Below, piece by piece: positions 51,001-64,000 of a stretch of 64,000 nucleotides of DNA. Origin of the DNA: Onchocerca volvulus (lineage: Eukaryota; Nematoda; Chromadorea; Rhabditida; Onchocercidae); contig HG738138.1 in NCBI GenBank assembly GCA_000499405.2, forward strand, positions 15,020,554-15,084,553. The letters run 5' to 3'. Position numbers and translations under genes: made by a program. How positions within the stretch are numbered: the first letter of the stretch is position 1; each line of letters begins with the position of its first letter. The notes under the pieces are model-generated. The model did no database searches, had not been told where the DNA came from, and saw nothing but the letters and a program-made list of their open reading frames with translations.

Positions 51001-54000
51001 TTTTAGAAAAACCTCTGTTGATAATAAATTATACTAAACCAGATGATAGTGTGCCAGATGTGCATATTTTATTTCTTTTACAGCTAAATGGACGAAATAT
51101 TCGACAGGTAAGCAGAAAGAAGTCCTAAGATTTGTACAGTAATTCTAAATTTGATGAATTTCTAGGAAATTCATTTCAAAAAGTAGTTGATTGCAATTGA
51201 TGACAGTCACAGATTTATATATTTCGATGTTCAACTTCTTACATTTTTCATTTTTTCCTCAGCTTGTAAATTTATCAATTGAAGCATTTTTTCAGGTAAA
51301 TCGTCTGTTACGTATTATTTATTCACCAAAACATTATTACATAATACATGTTGATAGCCGACAAAAATACATGTTTGAGGGTATTTTTTGGAATCCTTAT
51401 ATTGTAGATTGTTATCAATTTCTATACACTTCCTTTTCGGAAATTTGAATATTTCTTTTTTGCTTCCTATGAATTTTTTTTTTTGCTCATTGTAGATAAG
51501 ATTTTAAAATAGCACTATTAGGAATTTGCGTTATGTGTATCGTCTGTAGTTTGAAAAGTCTCGTAAATCCAGGTTAAAATATTGAACATCTTAGCTTCCT
51601 GAATTCTTTGTTTTCTTCAGCTAATTTCTTTTTTTAAATCATTTATCTTCTTCGTCACAGAGATGAAAGGATTTATTGCTACGATTCGTAAGACCGGTTT
51701 TGAGAATGTTTATTTGATGAAAAAGCGTTATGCTACAATTTGGGCAGGTGCTACATTATTATCTATGATTTTGGATGTATTAAAAACAGCACTGTATTCT
51801 TTAAATTGGACCAGCTGGGATTTCATGTTAAATTTAAGTGAAAGCGATTTTCCTGTCCTCTCAATGGTTGAATTGGAATTTCATTTAGCAAAGTATGTTT
51901 TTACAGGAACTTCAAACTTCTCGACTAACTTAATGAATTCTTCCTTCTTTTCCATTAGTGATTTTTTTTTTCTTTTCGATAGCTTTTTCATGTTGTAATT
52001 AAGGAAATCTTTCGTGGAAAATTTCGTACATTTTAAAATGTAACATTTACGTAATATAAAAGTGCTCATTCAACTTGTTCAATGAGTTGAATTAATTTTC
52101 TCGTAATGGCTAAATCATTTTATATTAATTTACTTGAGATTAGAATTAATTTATAGAAATAAAGGACGAATCTTCCTGAGCAATCATGGTTATGATACCG
52201 CTCAATTCATTCAAAAACAAGGACTGGATTATGTATTTATGCAGTGTGAAAATCGAATGTGGCTTCTAATGAAACGGTTAATCCTTTATCTCGCTATTTA
52301 AAGATCCAAATTGGAAGTCGGTAAGCGAATTGTAATTTTTAGTTCTAATTTTGTTAAATATATGTACTACTCATTAGAATAACAAATGCCAACTTTTTTC
52401 GTAAAGAAAATTTATTGAGAATTTTCTGTTACTTTACAAGTCCTAGAATATTTTATTTTTGAATAATTAGAAGCGAATAAGGAGGAATGAATTGTATCAA
52501 AGCAAAATTATATTAACAATTTATGCAGAACAAAATTTCCAAAATCGATTCGTTTGGATGGTGGTTCCGATTGGATTGCCATCAGCCGAGATTTTGCCGA
52601 ATATATCTTATCCGATGAGGAATTACCCCTGAACATTCGACAATTTTTCGCTAATGTACTGCTACCAGCTGAGACTTTTTTTCATACGGTGAATATTTAT
52701 TAATTTTTTTCAAAATTGATTACTTCCATTTATAACAATATTTGTCAAAAATAATTACAGAAAAATCATTTTCTGTTTAGTCAGTTCTGCTTAACTAACA
52801 AGAATAACATTCAAAAAACTTAATTTTTTCCAATCACTTCATAAAATAATTTTAGCAGAATCTGAAATAACTTCCTTTGTCTTATCTTAATTATCTTTCT
52901 ATCGATTTCTATCCTTTTTTTGATATTGATATGATTTTTTATTAAACATAATTTTGGAGAGCTGTGGAATTTCACTTTTAGAATATTATTAAGTAAATTT
53001 GTGTATTGATTAAGTATGGATGCTTTGGAATAATTATATTAATGAGCAAATCAAATAATTGCAGCTAGCAGCTAATTCGAAATTTTGTACGCAAGTGGTA
53101 AAAGGAAATTTGCATTTAACAAATTGGAAACGTCGACAAGGTTGCCGCTGTGCAGGGTTGAAGGAGATTGTCGATTGGTGTGGTTGTTCACCTCTTAATT
53201 TTCGATTTCCTGATATTTCGAAATTTTCAGTTGAGGTATTGCTTTGCATGGATCTTATTTTATGATTTAATCGGATAGAATGATCAGATTGTTTTTTAAC
53301 GAAAATGTTGGGTTCAACATTCTTTAAAATAGCAAATAATTTGCAGACTGTGAAAAAGAGGGTGGTATTTTTTGGTCGCAAATTTGATTCAGTGATAAGT
53401 CAGCAAGCTATTGCCATTGCTGAAGCACAAGCATTACGATTTATTGGTGGTAGTGGTGTTAGCAATCATCCATCATTTAATAAATCTTGGATAAATGTTT
53501 ATTTATCACCACTCGATCAATCAGGTTATCTTTATGAATTAAAAATTGAAAAAAATTTTCTGAGAAAAAGAATCATTTGCATTTTTTTTTTCTGATGAAC
53601 AGTTTTTGCTAAATAGTTGAAAGATGATTGATTTCCTCATGATAATCTTAATGATAATACCTTAGATTTTTTGTATTATTAAATTGTAACATAATTTATC
53701 AATATAGCACTATTTATATACTTTAAACTAGAGCCCATATTGTTTACTTTTTAACTATTTACTTAAATTCATCTTTTTGTCATTGATGATATTTTGCGCT
53801 AACATGCTCCTTCGTAAATTCAGTATAGTGAATCTGCAATTGATTTAACATAATAATGCGATCTTATAAAGTATTTCTTAAAATTTTCTGTTTCAGTGCT
53901 GATTAAATGATTTTCATTTTCGGATTTTAGACTTCCAAATGTTTATATTTTTAAAATTTTGCCATAAAGTAACTAAATCGATTGTTGTTAAATATGTATA

Positions 54001-55321
54001 GCATAATTTTAGGTGCTTAGCTTTTTATTTCATGCTAACCACGGAATGGCACGAAATGGGGACATTCGCTTCCGATGCTTATGAGTTTCTTTTTTCGATT
54101 GTTTGCACTTAGAGTTAACAAGTAGGCCTATAGAGATCTTCATCAAAAAGTTGAAATCTTTATAATTTAAGTGAGGTTTTAATAAAAATTAGGTTTTTCA
54201 GTGTTGCTGGAAAGCTTTGCTCGTGCATTACTACCTTATCAAAGAAATCGAGATTGCATATTTGGAAATCTTTCATCTATTACTGCTTACAAAGAAAGCG
54301 ATGAAGCACATATTAAAAACATATACAGATCATCTTATGTATGTAAGAATAATGGGATGGAATTTATCCAAATATTAGTAGAATCAATCAATCCAGTGAA
54401 ATTTATGGATACAACTGTAGATGGTTACGAATTGGAAAAGCTCGAAATTGGTTCTGATTTTGATTTTAAAGAAGAAATTTTCCGGAAATATCATAATGTT
54501 TTATCGAAGGTTCTTTTTTTTTTCATTTTCTTTTATATAAAGAAGAAAGACGAGAATTCCTCACTGATTTAAACTGTTTTCTATGTTATTATTAGCTGCT
54601 GTTGTTTTATCACTATTATCTTTGTGATTAACATTATAATCATTTCATTTCATTGTTGATCACTTATTTGCATGTTTGGAATGCAGTCGTTGAGTAGCAT
54701 CACCAAATTGCTTGAATATTACTGATATGACTGATAATTATCCAGAAATTATTCAAATTTATCTTCATATGCATATCTTGGAATCGTATTTTCCTCCATT
54801 AAGTTTATACTTTTGAGATAAACATTGGTCATATGTGTTAAAAAAATCAGCGAGATAGTTTATTGAATATAATTCAGGAAGATACGATTTATGCAAAATT
54901 GCAATGGCGAAGAATTGAATCGTTATTAACCTCTGTTCATCAGAATTTTACTAGCCCCCAAGTAATCGTGGAATGGCAGAATCCTTCAGATTTCCTTGTT
55001 AAGCGAACAAAAATGAATTCGTATGATTCCATATATGGTGGCCAATATGCGGAATTATTTTCAAATGAAACTACACCTGGTGAATGGACCGCTAAATTCA
55101 TCCGTATGGAAGCTGATACTAGTACTATCATTAGTTCTATAAAATTTATAATATTTTCAACAGCCGATAGGAATATTGATGACGAAATAATATCCAGATA
55201 TTTTCGTCGTGTAGATTTTTGCTCGGAAGTTAACGTTAGCGATTTACCGAATTGTTTGGAAACACCATGGAGTACAAGTTTTCCGGATCCGAAATCTCGT
55301 TTATTGTTTGATTCTGTTTGA
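48046..55321 (+). CDS. sqv-6: Peptide O-xylosyltransferase (SQV-6/XYLT type), complete
   Basis: Type II Golgi GT14 enzyme that adds xylose to serine of proteoglycan cores, starting chondroitin and heparan chains. Exons: 48046-48186, 49111-49318, 49682-49825, 50093-50245, 51007-51107, 51296-51380, 51661-51892, 52157-52276, 52529-52688, 53065-53235, 53347-53524, 54202-54509, 54851-55321. Phases close at all twelve junctions, giving 823 residues. Residues about 15-36 form the membrane anchor (IGYMILFLFFCNLILIARFI). A Cys-rich stem follows, then a WSC domain (about 122-216, HYVGCFKDS to FCGGHN). The GT14 core has HYYIIHVD (262-269), TSWDFMLNLSESDFP, LDGGSDW (404-410), LLPAETFFHT and DWCGCSP (485-491). 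DFD (650-652) stands where human XT-I has DWD. The C-terminus has SFPDPKSRL as in vertebrates. An in-frame acceptor 33 bases earlier (exon from 51263) would add 11 residues. Confidence 0.94.
48230..48560. repeat. Degenerate short repeat in xylosyltransferase intron 1
   Basis: Loosely repeated TTCGAATTT, TTCAAGTTTTAATT and AAATTTCGAATTC-like blocks recur every 35-60 bases. The pattern is visible by eye but no clean unit can be set. Confidence 0.45.
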
Positions 55322-57066
55322 TATTGTTGAATTTTATTCTATTTACTACACAGTGTCATATTCACAAATTTGCGAATTTGAATATTTTAAGGATTTTAGA
55401 AATTTTGCGAAGTTTTTCACTTGTGAAATCTGAAAATCTTTAACCTTGATTCTGTATGTCTGTTACTGTTTTTATTTGGAAGTTCTTTGTTTGATCTATA
55501 TTTGATTAACTGTTATGTATGTACGCTTTATTTAATATTAACTTTTGATTAATATTTCAAGTTATCATATTTTATATTAATGAATATATTAATTGTTTTG
55601 ACTTAACATTGTCTTCTTTTCTTTTCTTTTTTTCATTTTCTTTCTTTTTTTCCTCTTCATTTTAGCGTATGAATTTAATAGTTTCATAATAAAAAATTGA
55701 AATATGTCTAAATCAGAAAATTCCAGCATTTGTAGTCAGATCTTTCATTTCAAGTTTATTTCTCAATATGTTATTCATTGATGGTGCTATTTTATTAGAT
55801 TGTTCTTTTATAAGTCAAATGAATTCTTTTACTACGCAAGCAACTGTGTAAATAATTATGTAAACAATGGGAATTTTCTCAATTTAAAAAGAGGAAAAGA
55901 GGTGCAAGAAGAATTTGATAAAATTTGAAATTCTTAGATGTTATGGAAACAATTAATGATTTGAAATATATGATTCAGGCAATTAAATTCTGCAATATGA
56001 AGACCCTTTAACATCAAAAAAAAAAAAATAATTTACTTTAATTTAGAAATTAAATATCCATTTCATGCTTTATCCATTTCATACTTGCAAGAAGAAATAA
56101 CAGTGCATCTATTTATCAAATTAAGAAATGTGATAAAACTTTTGTCAAAATGGAAAATAAAAGCAAATAAATAACATGAAAAACAAAAAAAAGTGATAAA
56201 AGTGGAAAGAAATAATTTGGGTTAAAAAGGAATTCATAAATAAATTTTCTTAAGTTCCATAAATCATATTGAGAAATGTCAAAGCTATTCAAATTTTTTC
56301 TCATTTACAATGAATTATTCTCATATGAGCCTAAATTAATCAATTTAGTTGGTCATAAATCTGTAAAAACAATATATAAGTGCTGGTAAATTTTATAAAT
56401 AGCAACAAATTTCCTTTTTCAGTCATTTTCCTTTTTCTTGACTGCTTTTGATATCTTCAAGATTCCTGAAAGTTTTTGAAAGTTTCAAAATTATTTTCAA
56501 CAATCGGTAATTAAAACATTATATTACGATGAGTTTTGCGAGTTATTTTGAAAATTTATGCATTCTTGATTTATTTTTTCCGTTAACTAAGAAAATATGT
56601 TTATTCTTTCAATTTTTATTATTATTATTATTAATTGTTGCTAGTTATTATTAATTGTTTTTGTTATTAGTTGTCATTATTATTATCATTACTATTGTTG
56701 TTATTGTTTTCATTATTATTATTAGTTAATATTATTACTATTGCTTTTACCATTATTATTATTATTGTTGTTGTTAATATTATCATTGGCAAACTTTGAC
56801 TATTTCAAAATTTTTTATAAGTTGGCTAAGAATTATTATCCAGGAAGTAATTCCTGTTTTCCTTCCTCATTCTTGTTTGTTTATGTTTTGTCTGTTTTTT
56901 TTTTTTTTATATTAACAAACATTTTAATCTATCTGGAGAGTTTTGGTTACAATATTTGTAAATTTAAACTTTTTATTGTTGAAAAAAGAGATTTCAGTTC
57001 TTTCAATATGTCGCTGAATTATATCTGTTATTTTTCTTTGGTTTTAAAAATAAAAAACTATTACAA

Positions 57067-57097
<31 letters not shown>

Positions 57098-58799
57098 TCA
57101 ATTTATGCAATGATAATAATAACCGTTCGACGGTGATTAGGTTAAATCGCTGTGATAATTTTATTTGTAGTAAGATTAAATTAATTTATTTTTCCACTTC
57201 CAAAAAAATCGATAGGATTAAAAAATTGAAATTCGATTGAATCAAAGTCCTGATTTGTTTCGGTTCTTTTCGTTTTTTTTTTTTTTGTTTCATTTTTACT
57301 TTCTTCCTTTTTTTTTTTTTTTTTTCTTACTAATTTCGATTAGTAAATTCCCAGCAAAATTATATTATCATCGTGGGAGAAATTTTGCATTTCAGTAACA
57401 AGAATTGTCAAATTATTTCAATAAAATTTAACAAATACGTTTACTTTTAAAAATTTAGAAAAATTCAGATTTAAAAAATTAATAATATAGCTTCTTTTCG
57501 AAATTTAAGTTTTAAATAATTTGAAAAATTCATAAGTATTCAATAGATTTGAAAGAAAATTAAAAAATAAATTACAATGCTGTATTTGAGGATAAAAAAA
57601 ATGTTATATATACGCGCACTTTTTCTCTCCCCCCTCTCTCTCTCCCTCTCTGATTACAAAAATCTCTTCTCTATTAATTAAAAAATGATAACCGTAAAAG
57701 TATTGGAAGTTACTGATTTCTTTCACCATTAGCAGGTAGTTAAAAAAAGTGAAACATCAGAAGTTTAATTAAAAGGAATTTTTATTGATTAATTAAAATA
57801 ATTAGTTGGTTTTCGAGAAAGTAATCAACTGGATTTAAATTTGTTGTGATAAGAGACGATCAATTCAAAGAATTGGGAGAAATGGATATTGATTATTTGA
57901 TTATTACCGAAATTATATTAGCCCTAAAGCTGGAATGGATATTTTGTTACATCGGGATTGTATTTGCTCTAAAGTTGGAACAAATATTGATTATTTTGTT
58001 ATACTGGAAATTTATCCTAAAATAAGATTATCAATATTAGGTCAGATTTTATCATTATGGAATTAAGCATAAAAAACAAAACAAAACAATGACACGAAAA
58101 TAAACAATTTGTGGAATGCATAAAAAAGATAAAAATATTGCAAATCAAATTAAATAATAATGTTTAACACATATAAAAATGAAGAAATATTTCTGAAAAT
58201 TTTCCAGAATTTTCAAAAAAATAAAAAAATTATCGATTGAAAGTTGGTTGAAATAACTTTTTAAAAATGAAAAAAAAAAAAAAGAAAATAAATGTCTTGA
58301 TTTGCATTCCCTTTAATTCCCTAATGTATAAATATACATACTTTTTTTTCAATCAAGAATTTCTTTTTCTTTTATGCATCTGAAAGTGAAAACTCTTCCG
58401 AATGATTGAAATTGGTGCTTTGATTTTGTCCTTGTCCTCAAAATTCGTAAAATTTGCATAAAATTAGGTCAAGTATTGATATTTTCATTATTCGCACTAT
58501 CGCATTGCAAACGATTATCAATTTTGCACCACACTGAGCCTTTTTCTTTCTTTATTGAAAGCCAAATTTCGTTATAGGAGCCTAAGCCATGTAATACCCA
58601 ATAAATTAAGACTTTTCGCAGCAATAAGTCATCGACCTTATTCAATCATATTTTCAATGCATTTCATATTTTACAGCATTAACAACAATCGGCGCCAAGC
58701 TTCTGCATAATATCTACAAAGTGGAAATATATTATGTTTATGACAATTGATAGGCCTAAAAATTAAGTGATAATCATTTAATAAAGCTATAATTATATG

Positions 58800-59290
58800 T
58801 GCATATATGTATGCTAAAGTATCAAGTATTTCAGTTATTCTCTACTCTATTCAAATATTGCCAATAAACAATTTATGAAGAAAATATCACAAATAATCTA
58901 TGTTAACATATGCATATGAATTATTAGATATTAAAAAATATTTATGCAATTATAATATAATTATATGCACAATATTTAGGTATTCAAGTTATTTCATATG
59001 TTTCATTCAAATATTGATAATCAAATTATGTCAAAAATATCACTGCTAGACTTTGCATATATATGCATATGTATTATAATTAGATATGTAAAAACAATCA
59101 TATAATTATAACTATATAATTATAATTTATAATATTCAAGTACTCAAATTATTTTATGTTCTTCAATTAAATCTCAGCAATAATTAAAATATGAAAAAAT
59201 TTCATTAATATTTTATATATGTGCATGAAGATGAGAAAATTTGCATACGACGATTAGTTTCTCTTTTTGCAGCAATTTTCCAAGTATTTA
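58800..59290. repeat. Degenerate tandem repeat, ~160-bp unit, 3 copies
   Basis: Each unit opens with TATCAAGTATTTCAGTTATT (58818), TATTCAAGTTATTTCATATG (58981) or TATTCAAGTACTCAAATTAT (59132), then ATTCAAATATTG- and TATCAC-like blocks and TATATGCATATG. The copies are well diverged. Confidence 0.75.
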
Positions 59291-62200
59291 AATTTTGAAT
59301 TTTTTATTGAAATAGTTGTAAAAAATTTATTTATAGATGCTGAACATTTGTTCGTTTTCAATTCATGAAACGGATTAATGCATATAAACACTCCAGCTAT
59401 TAATTAATTTGGTTACTGAAAAGTGTTTAATTTATTGCAATGACTACTTTTTTATGATATCGAATTTTTTTTTGATGGTCTTCAGGCAACTATCTTTAAT
59501 TATTGTTATAACAAACAATTTTAGTTGCCATAGTTTAAAACTTTTACTAAATTTTAAAACATAATCGATATTACAACTAATGTAATATAATTTAGGCAAA
59601 TTGAAGTTATATGTTTCATTAACTTAATCGTTATGTTCGTAAAATGTACAACCTAAATAATTAATCATACTAATTCTAAATTTTTAAATTTTACTTTCAT
59701 ATCATAACATTTTAAACAGGAAACAAAAATTAGGAAACTTATTTTTGGAAAGTTTGCGGTTTTATCCATATTATTTAATCATTATTTGCATTTTTCTAAA
59801 AACTAAAGAAACAAGCAAATTTCTGTATTTCCTTCCCCAACCATAGAAAATTTTTTCTATTGTCTGATTTTTCATTTTCATAATTTTCTAATTCTATTTG
59901 CACATATCAATCATCGATTATCAAATTATGTTTTATCGAAGAAAATTTTTCGTTTTTATCTTTTTTTGTCATTTTAATTGTCTTATTGATAACAGAAAGC
60001 CATATTTCAATATAATCCTTAAATTATAATTCTTCCCCTTTTCTAACAATTATCTTCATCATCATCAAATCATATCAATATCAATATTATTATTTATTGC
60101 TATTATCACTACTTTTTTTATATGATCAAATTTATTTTCAACTAGCTTTGATGATAGTTTAAATTTTTACACTAGAAATTTAATAATCTTAATATGATAT
60201 GTGGACTATTTTGAAACTAAAAAATCGTTATTTTTGATAACAATGGCCGCTAACTTATCTCTTCATATCATTATTATCAACGGTCTGAAGCCGAGAGCCA
60301 AGTAATTCAAAGAGGAATGTTAAATGATAGTCGTGATAATGGCAATGGTAATAACTGAAGGAGATTTAGATTATGAAGGCAATGAATAACGACTCACTTG
60401 TGATAATAATGATAATATCAGAATCATATTATGAAGACAACAGTCAAGGATGATAATAATGATAAATGATAAGAAAGCAGCAATGATTGTTATACGCAGG
60501 AAATATTATTTCATACGGCAAGGTTATTTTCTTCTCTCCCGTCCTCCCGATCTTCTAAAACAGAAGTTTCCAGAGAATTATCAAATATATATAATTTAAA
60601 TAATTTTCAGATTTAAAAAGTCACAATGAAAATATCTTTGTTCTAAATATCTATTCTAACTTGATATGGGTTATAAGCATGCTTAAAATTATGCGATAAT
60701 TTTTTATTTAAAATGCTATCATTGAATTAAACTTTTTTGATGTTGAAAAATTCCAAGTTTTTATGATATCTTTCTTTCTTTTCTATTCCAAACTTATAAT
60801 CTAAAGTTTTCCCGTTTTTCTTTTCTGCATTATAAATGAGAAAATGATACACTTTGATATTTCATTGATAAAATTTCATCAATTTTTTTCTTTTTTGTTT
60901 ATTCATTCTATTTCGTGTTCAAATGGAAAGTAAATAATTGTTAAGGCTAATAGTTCCAACAAAAATGGCCAAGATCTAGTAAAATATAATAAAAATGTAC
61001 TTGGCCAATTTATTTGGCTAACTTGCATTAATCAAGCTCCTTTATGCTAATGGGCATGAAAAAATTAATGAAAATGCTTGAAATAAGAAATAAAAAATCT
61101 CTTTTTTTTGTGTAGCATTAATTTCTTGTAAATAAATCAAATAGAATTAAGTAAATCTTATAAAATTACAATTTACAATCACCAATTATTACCATAACTA
61201 CTTTAAAAACCACAAAAATTAATTAATGTGTTAATAACTCCTTACAATGAATTAAAAATATGATCATTTTATTTTTTCTTCTCTCTTTTCTTTTCTTCTA
61301 ACAAAAACTTTACATTTCTTCCAATTTTTTTTCCTCTAAACTCTCATCAAACATTCCTTTTTTTTTCCTTTCCATTCCATCATCTTTAGAATTAAAAAAA
61401 ATAGTAAAACGAAAAAAAATCTCCTTTTCTGCCTATATTTGCCAATTCGCTTCTATCAAAATTTTTTTTGTCTTTCTTTTCATTTTATTTATGATTGTTA
61501 TTGATAATAAGATATTTCTATTTTCTTTTCCTTCGACTCCTACCTCATCCCGCTTTCGCCGACCTCTATCCCGCAAATTTTTGTCATAAAATTTCATAAA
61601 ACATGAAGCAAGCTATAAGAATTAGAATTGCTTCTTTCATTTCGCATTGTTTATTTTTCCATTTTACTTATATTATTTACACTTTTAGTTTAGTTATTCC
61701 ATTTTAAAATTACTTAATTTAAAAAAAAAAAGGAAAGACAATGTATTAAATGTACTTTTTTAGTTTTGCATTAATTCTCTTTTTTAAAAAAGTTTTTTTT
61801 TTAAATTAAATAAAGAGTAATTTCTTTTGCTTTTTGTTTTGTTTTGAATTAGGCATTAAATTTGTGGACTTTTCAGAACAGCTCTTGATTGCTTAAAAAA
61901 AAATTTTTTTTCAAGCTAAATAAAGTTCATTTTGAATTAAACAGAAAAAGCGTGAAATTTTCGAAAGTATAAAATTTGAATATTTTTCAGTAAGTTTGGA
62001 TTATTATTAACTACTGTTAGCAAGAAATAAATTTCGAGAATGAATAACCAACGACGATTCCGACATTCATGGATTGTTGAAAACTTTTTTTTTTCAGGTC
62101 ATTTCATAGAAAGTATTGCAAAAATGAGGATTATTTAAGAGCACTCAAATCGCTAATATGTATATTATATATATGTATGTAAATCTATTATCATTGATAT

Positions 62201-62933
62201 CAAATCATACGATTGAATAAATTTCGTTCAGGCAGGAAATTTGAAATTTTTATCTTATTACAAAAAAAAATTTTTTTTAATTGCTTAATTATTATGAAAT
62301 TGTTTGAAATTATAACAAAAACTCAAAAAATTAGGAATGAAAAGAAAGGAAATCAGATATGCGATTGAAATTGCATAACTTTCAATAATAATAATAATAA
62401 TAATACCAGTGATATTCAATAATTTTCCCGGAATATAAATAAAAAAGCAAAAAAAATTTGAAAATTTAAAAAAAAAAAATGAGATGAATCAGTTCTTTTC
62501 TACAAAAGCAAAAAAATTTTAAAAAATATTAAGAAAAAAATGAATTAAATCGATACGTTTTTTCCTACCATTCTTTTTGCTTTCTTTTTTCTTTTTTCAG
62601 TTAGCAATCAGTTCTTCAAAACGAATTTTCGTCAGTTTTTTTTCTCCAAGAAAACTGAATAAGATTAAAAATTTTTCCTTTTCTTTTTCTCACATTTTCT
62701 CCTCGATTTCTCGTCAATTCGAATTCCCTTGTTGGATTCATCAGTCATATACCCTTGAAAAAAAAAAGTAGATCTCGTTGTTACTACTGCATCACCAAAT
62801 ATTTCGAGCCTCTTCCATTTTGTGTTAAATTTTATTTCTATTTTTTCCAACTTCTAATATTTTTTCCAACATTTAACTTTTTTCTGACTTCTGACATATA
62901 GCTTCTAATATATAAAAGCCATATTTTATCTCA

Positions 62934-63260
62934 TATTTTTATTTATATTTTCTTTCATTTCATCATTACCAATGTTACATTGACTTTATCATTGTCAAAC
63001 ATTAATTAAACATTCTTATCTCTATTACTACTATTGATTCCATTCATTATCATTATTGCCCACATTTTTATTTGTATCATCCTTCATTGCATTTAATATC
63101 ATCACTATCAGTGTTACATTGCCATTATCATTGTCAAACATTAATTAAACATTATTATCTTTATTAACCGCTATCGATTCTAATCATTACCATTCTTATT
63201 ATTACCAGTATCATATTGCCTATTATCACTTGTCATATATTAATTAAACATTCTAATCAT
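62934..63260. repeat. Degenerate tandem repeat, ~100-140-bp unit, 3 copies
   Basis: The block TTGTCAAACATTAATTAAAC followed by ATTMTTATCT occurs at about 62992 and 63131, and as TTGTCATATATTAATTAAAC at 63231. Each is preceded by a TATTTTTATTTRTAT..TTCATT or ATTACCA..GTTACATTG block. AT-rich and without coding character. Confidence 0.8.
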
Positions 63261-63374
63261 TATTATTTCTTTCTTTCTGAGTTATAATTTATAATCATCT
63301 CTTCATTATTAAAACATCATAAATTGCAATTGATCGAGAATAATTTTACTTCTTTTTATTTTCTCTCTTTTTTT

Positions 63375-63376
<2 letters not shown>

Positions 63377-63416
<40 letters not shown>
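63377..63416. repeat. Poly-T tract of 40
   Basis: Uninterrupted run of about 40 T residues, the longest homopolymer in the window. The exact length in any assembly is doubtful. Confidence 0.9.
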
Positions 63417-63417
<1 letters not shown>

Positions 63418-64000
63418 TTAGAATTACATCAAAAGAGAAAAAAAGTAAGGTGGTTATTTATTAGTTATTATTATCAATATTATCATTACTATTAATATTT
63501 TTTAAGTTAGTAAAATGCTTATTTATGCTTTGCTTTACTAAATTTCCGAATTCTTAGTATTTTCTATGAAAAAGCAATATTTGTCGACTGAATTCGAAAA
63601 TATGGTTGCTTAAATGGGAAAATTATCTGGTCAGATCTTTCCCACTTTCAAAAATTTCAAAATTCTCAGTTATTTGGCATATTGCATTTAAAAAGAGCTA
63701 TGAAAGAATTCCATAGCGTCATTATTATCATTTATTATCACCAACATTATTAATTTTTCGTCATCAGTTGTTAGCATTACCGTCATTATTACATTATTAT
63801 CATCGTTATATTATAATTTTAACAGTGAGACTATCACTATCAATATTATCACTTTCATTATTATTATTTGCAATCAATACTATTATCACAATTATTAATA
63901 TTATCAATCAATTATTAGCAATGAGTTAGTGCTATCAAATATATTATTATAATTATTATTATTTACTTATACTCAGCATTATTATTGATGGCAATATTTC

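Larger units (their letters stand above)
55322..64000. other. Gene-poor AT-rich region
   Basis: No exon could be supported on either strand in these 8.7 kb after the xylosyltransferase stop. It includes that gene's 3' untranslated region, a (TTA)n-rich stretch at about 56618-56770, a pyrimidine-rich CTCTCCC run near 57625, the tandem repeats listed separately at 58800-59290 and 62934-63260, a 40-base poly-T run at 63377, and a further TTA/TCA-rich stretch at 63700-64000. It could be intergenic or the intron of a gene lying to the right. Confidence 0.55.

Noticed and set aside
53034..53381. 115-codon minus-strand open frame
   Set aside because: Antisense to xylosyltransferase exons 10 and 11, which carry the DWCGCSP motif.

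Overview
The window is AT-rich nuclear DNA of a nematode, and the evidence points to a filarial worm. Coding exons are short, are separated by AT-rich introns with (T)nCAG or TTTAG acceptors, and encode ordinary animal proteins. A decayed fragment of an alphaproteobacterial gyrA gene, next to a repeat resembling those of Wolbachia, sits among them; this is the kind of nuclear Wolbachia insertion seen in filariae. The species cannot be named from the sequence.

Layout. 1-6116: AT-rich DNA with simple repeats and no gene I can support. 6117-13843 (+): the 3' part of a large nematode protein I do not recognise, in twelve frame-consistent exons. 15513-17875 (-): the histone H4/H2A N-terminal acetyltransferase NAA40 (NatD), complete in five exons, followed upstream by two degenerate tandem repeats. 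20060-25048 (+): a TDRD3-type OB-fold plus Tudor protein, twelve exons. 25792-27012 (+): the mitochondrial Fe-S scaffold ISCA1, three exons. 27660-28770: a wrecked BEL/Pao retrotransposon fragment and an LTR-like repeat. 29771-30962 (+): the FAU fusion (ubiquitin-like FUBI plus ribosomal protein S30). 31785-33244 (+): a small basic protein resembling AROS/RPS19BP1. 34007-36296 (+): a small single-pass membrane protein whose frame requires a 10-nt microexon. 37754-40246 (-): cysteamine (2-aminoethanethiol) dioxygenase ADO, with a decayed duplicate of its exon 2 and an LTR copy in its introns. 41260-44600: a graveyard of mobile elements, namely a Helitron Rep remnant on the minus strand that has lost its HUH catalytic histidines and is split by a solo LTR with a perfect 5-bp target duplication. 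47050-47640: the gyrA nuclear insertion. 48046-55321 (+): peptide O-xylosyltransferase (the enzyme that starts glycosaminoglycan chains), complete in thirteen exons, with a membrane anchor, WSC domain and GT14 domain. 55322-64000: no gene seen, with several degenerate tandem repeats.

The genes are unrelated housekeeping functions (protein N-acetylation, RNA/topoisomerase adaptor, Fe-S assembly, ribosome, thiol oxidation, glycosaminoglycan synthesis) and do not form a pathway. Same-strand runs TDRD3-ISCA1 and FAU-AROS-like-membrane protein are spaced 0.7-0.8 kb apart with good splice acceptors before the start codons, so polycistronic transcription with spliced-leader addition is possible but unproven. 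Exon models were made by hand from reading frames, splice consensus and remembered family sequences; where phases close through many exons the models are strong, while first exons and untranslated regions are weaker.
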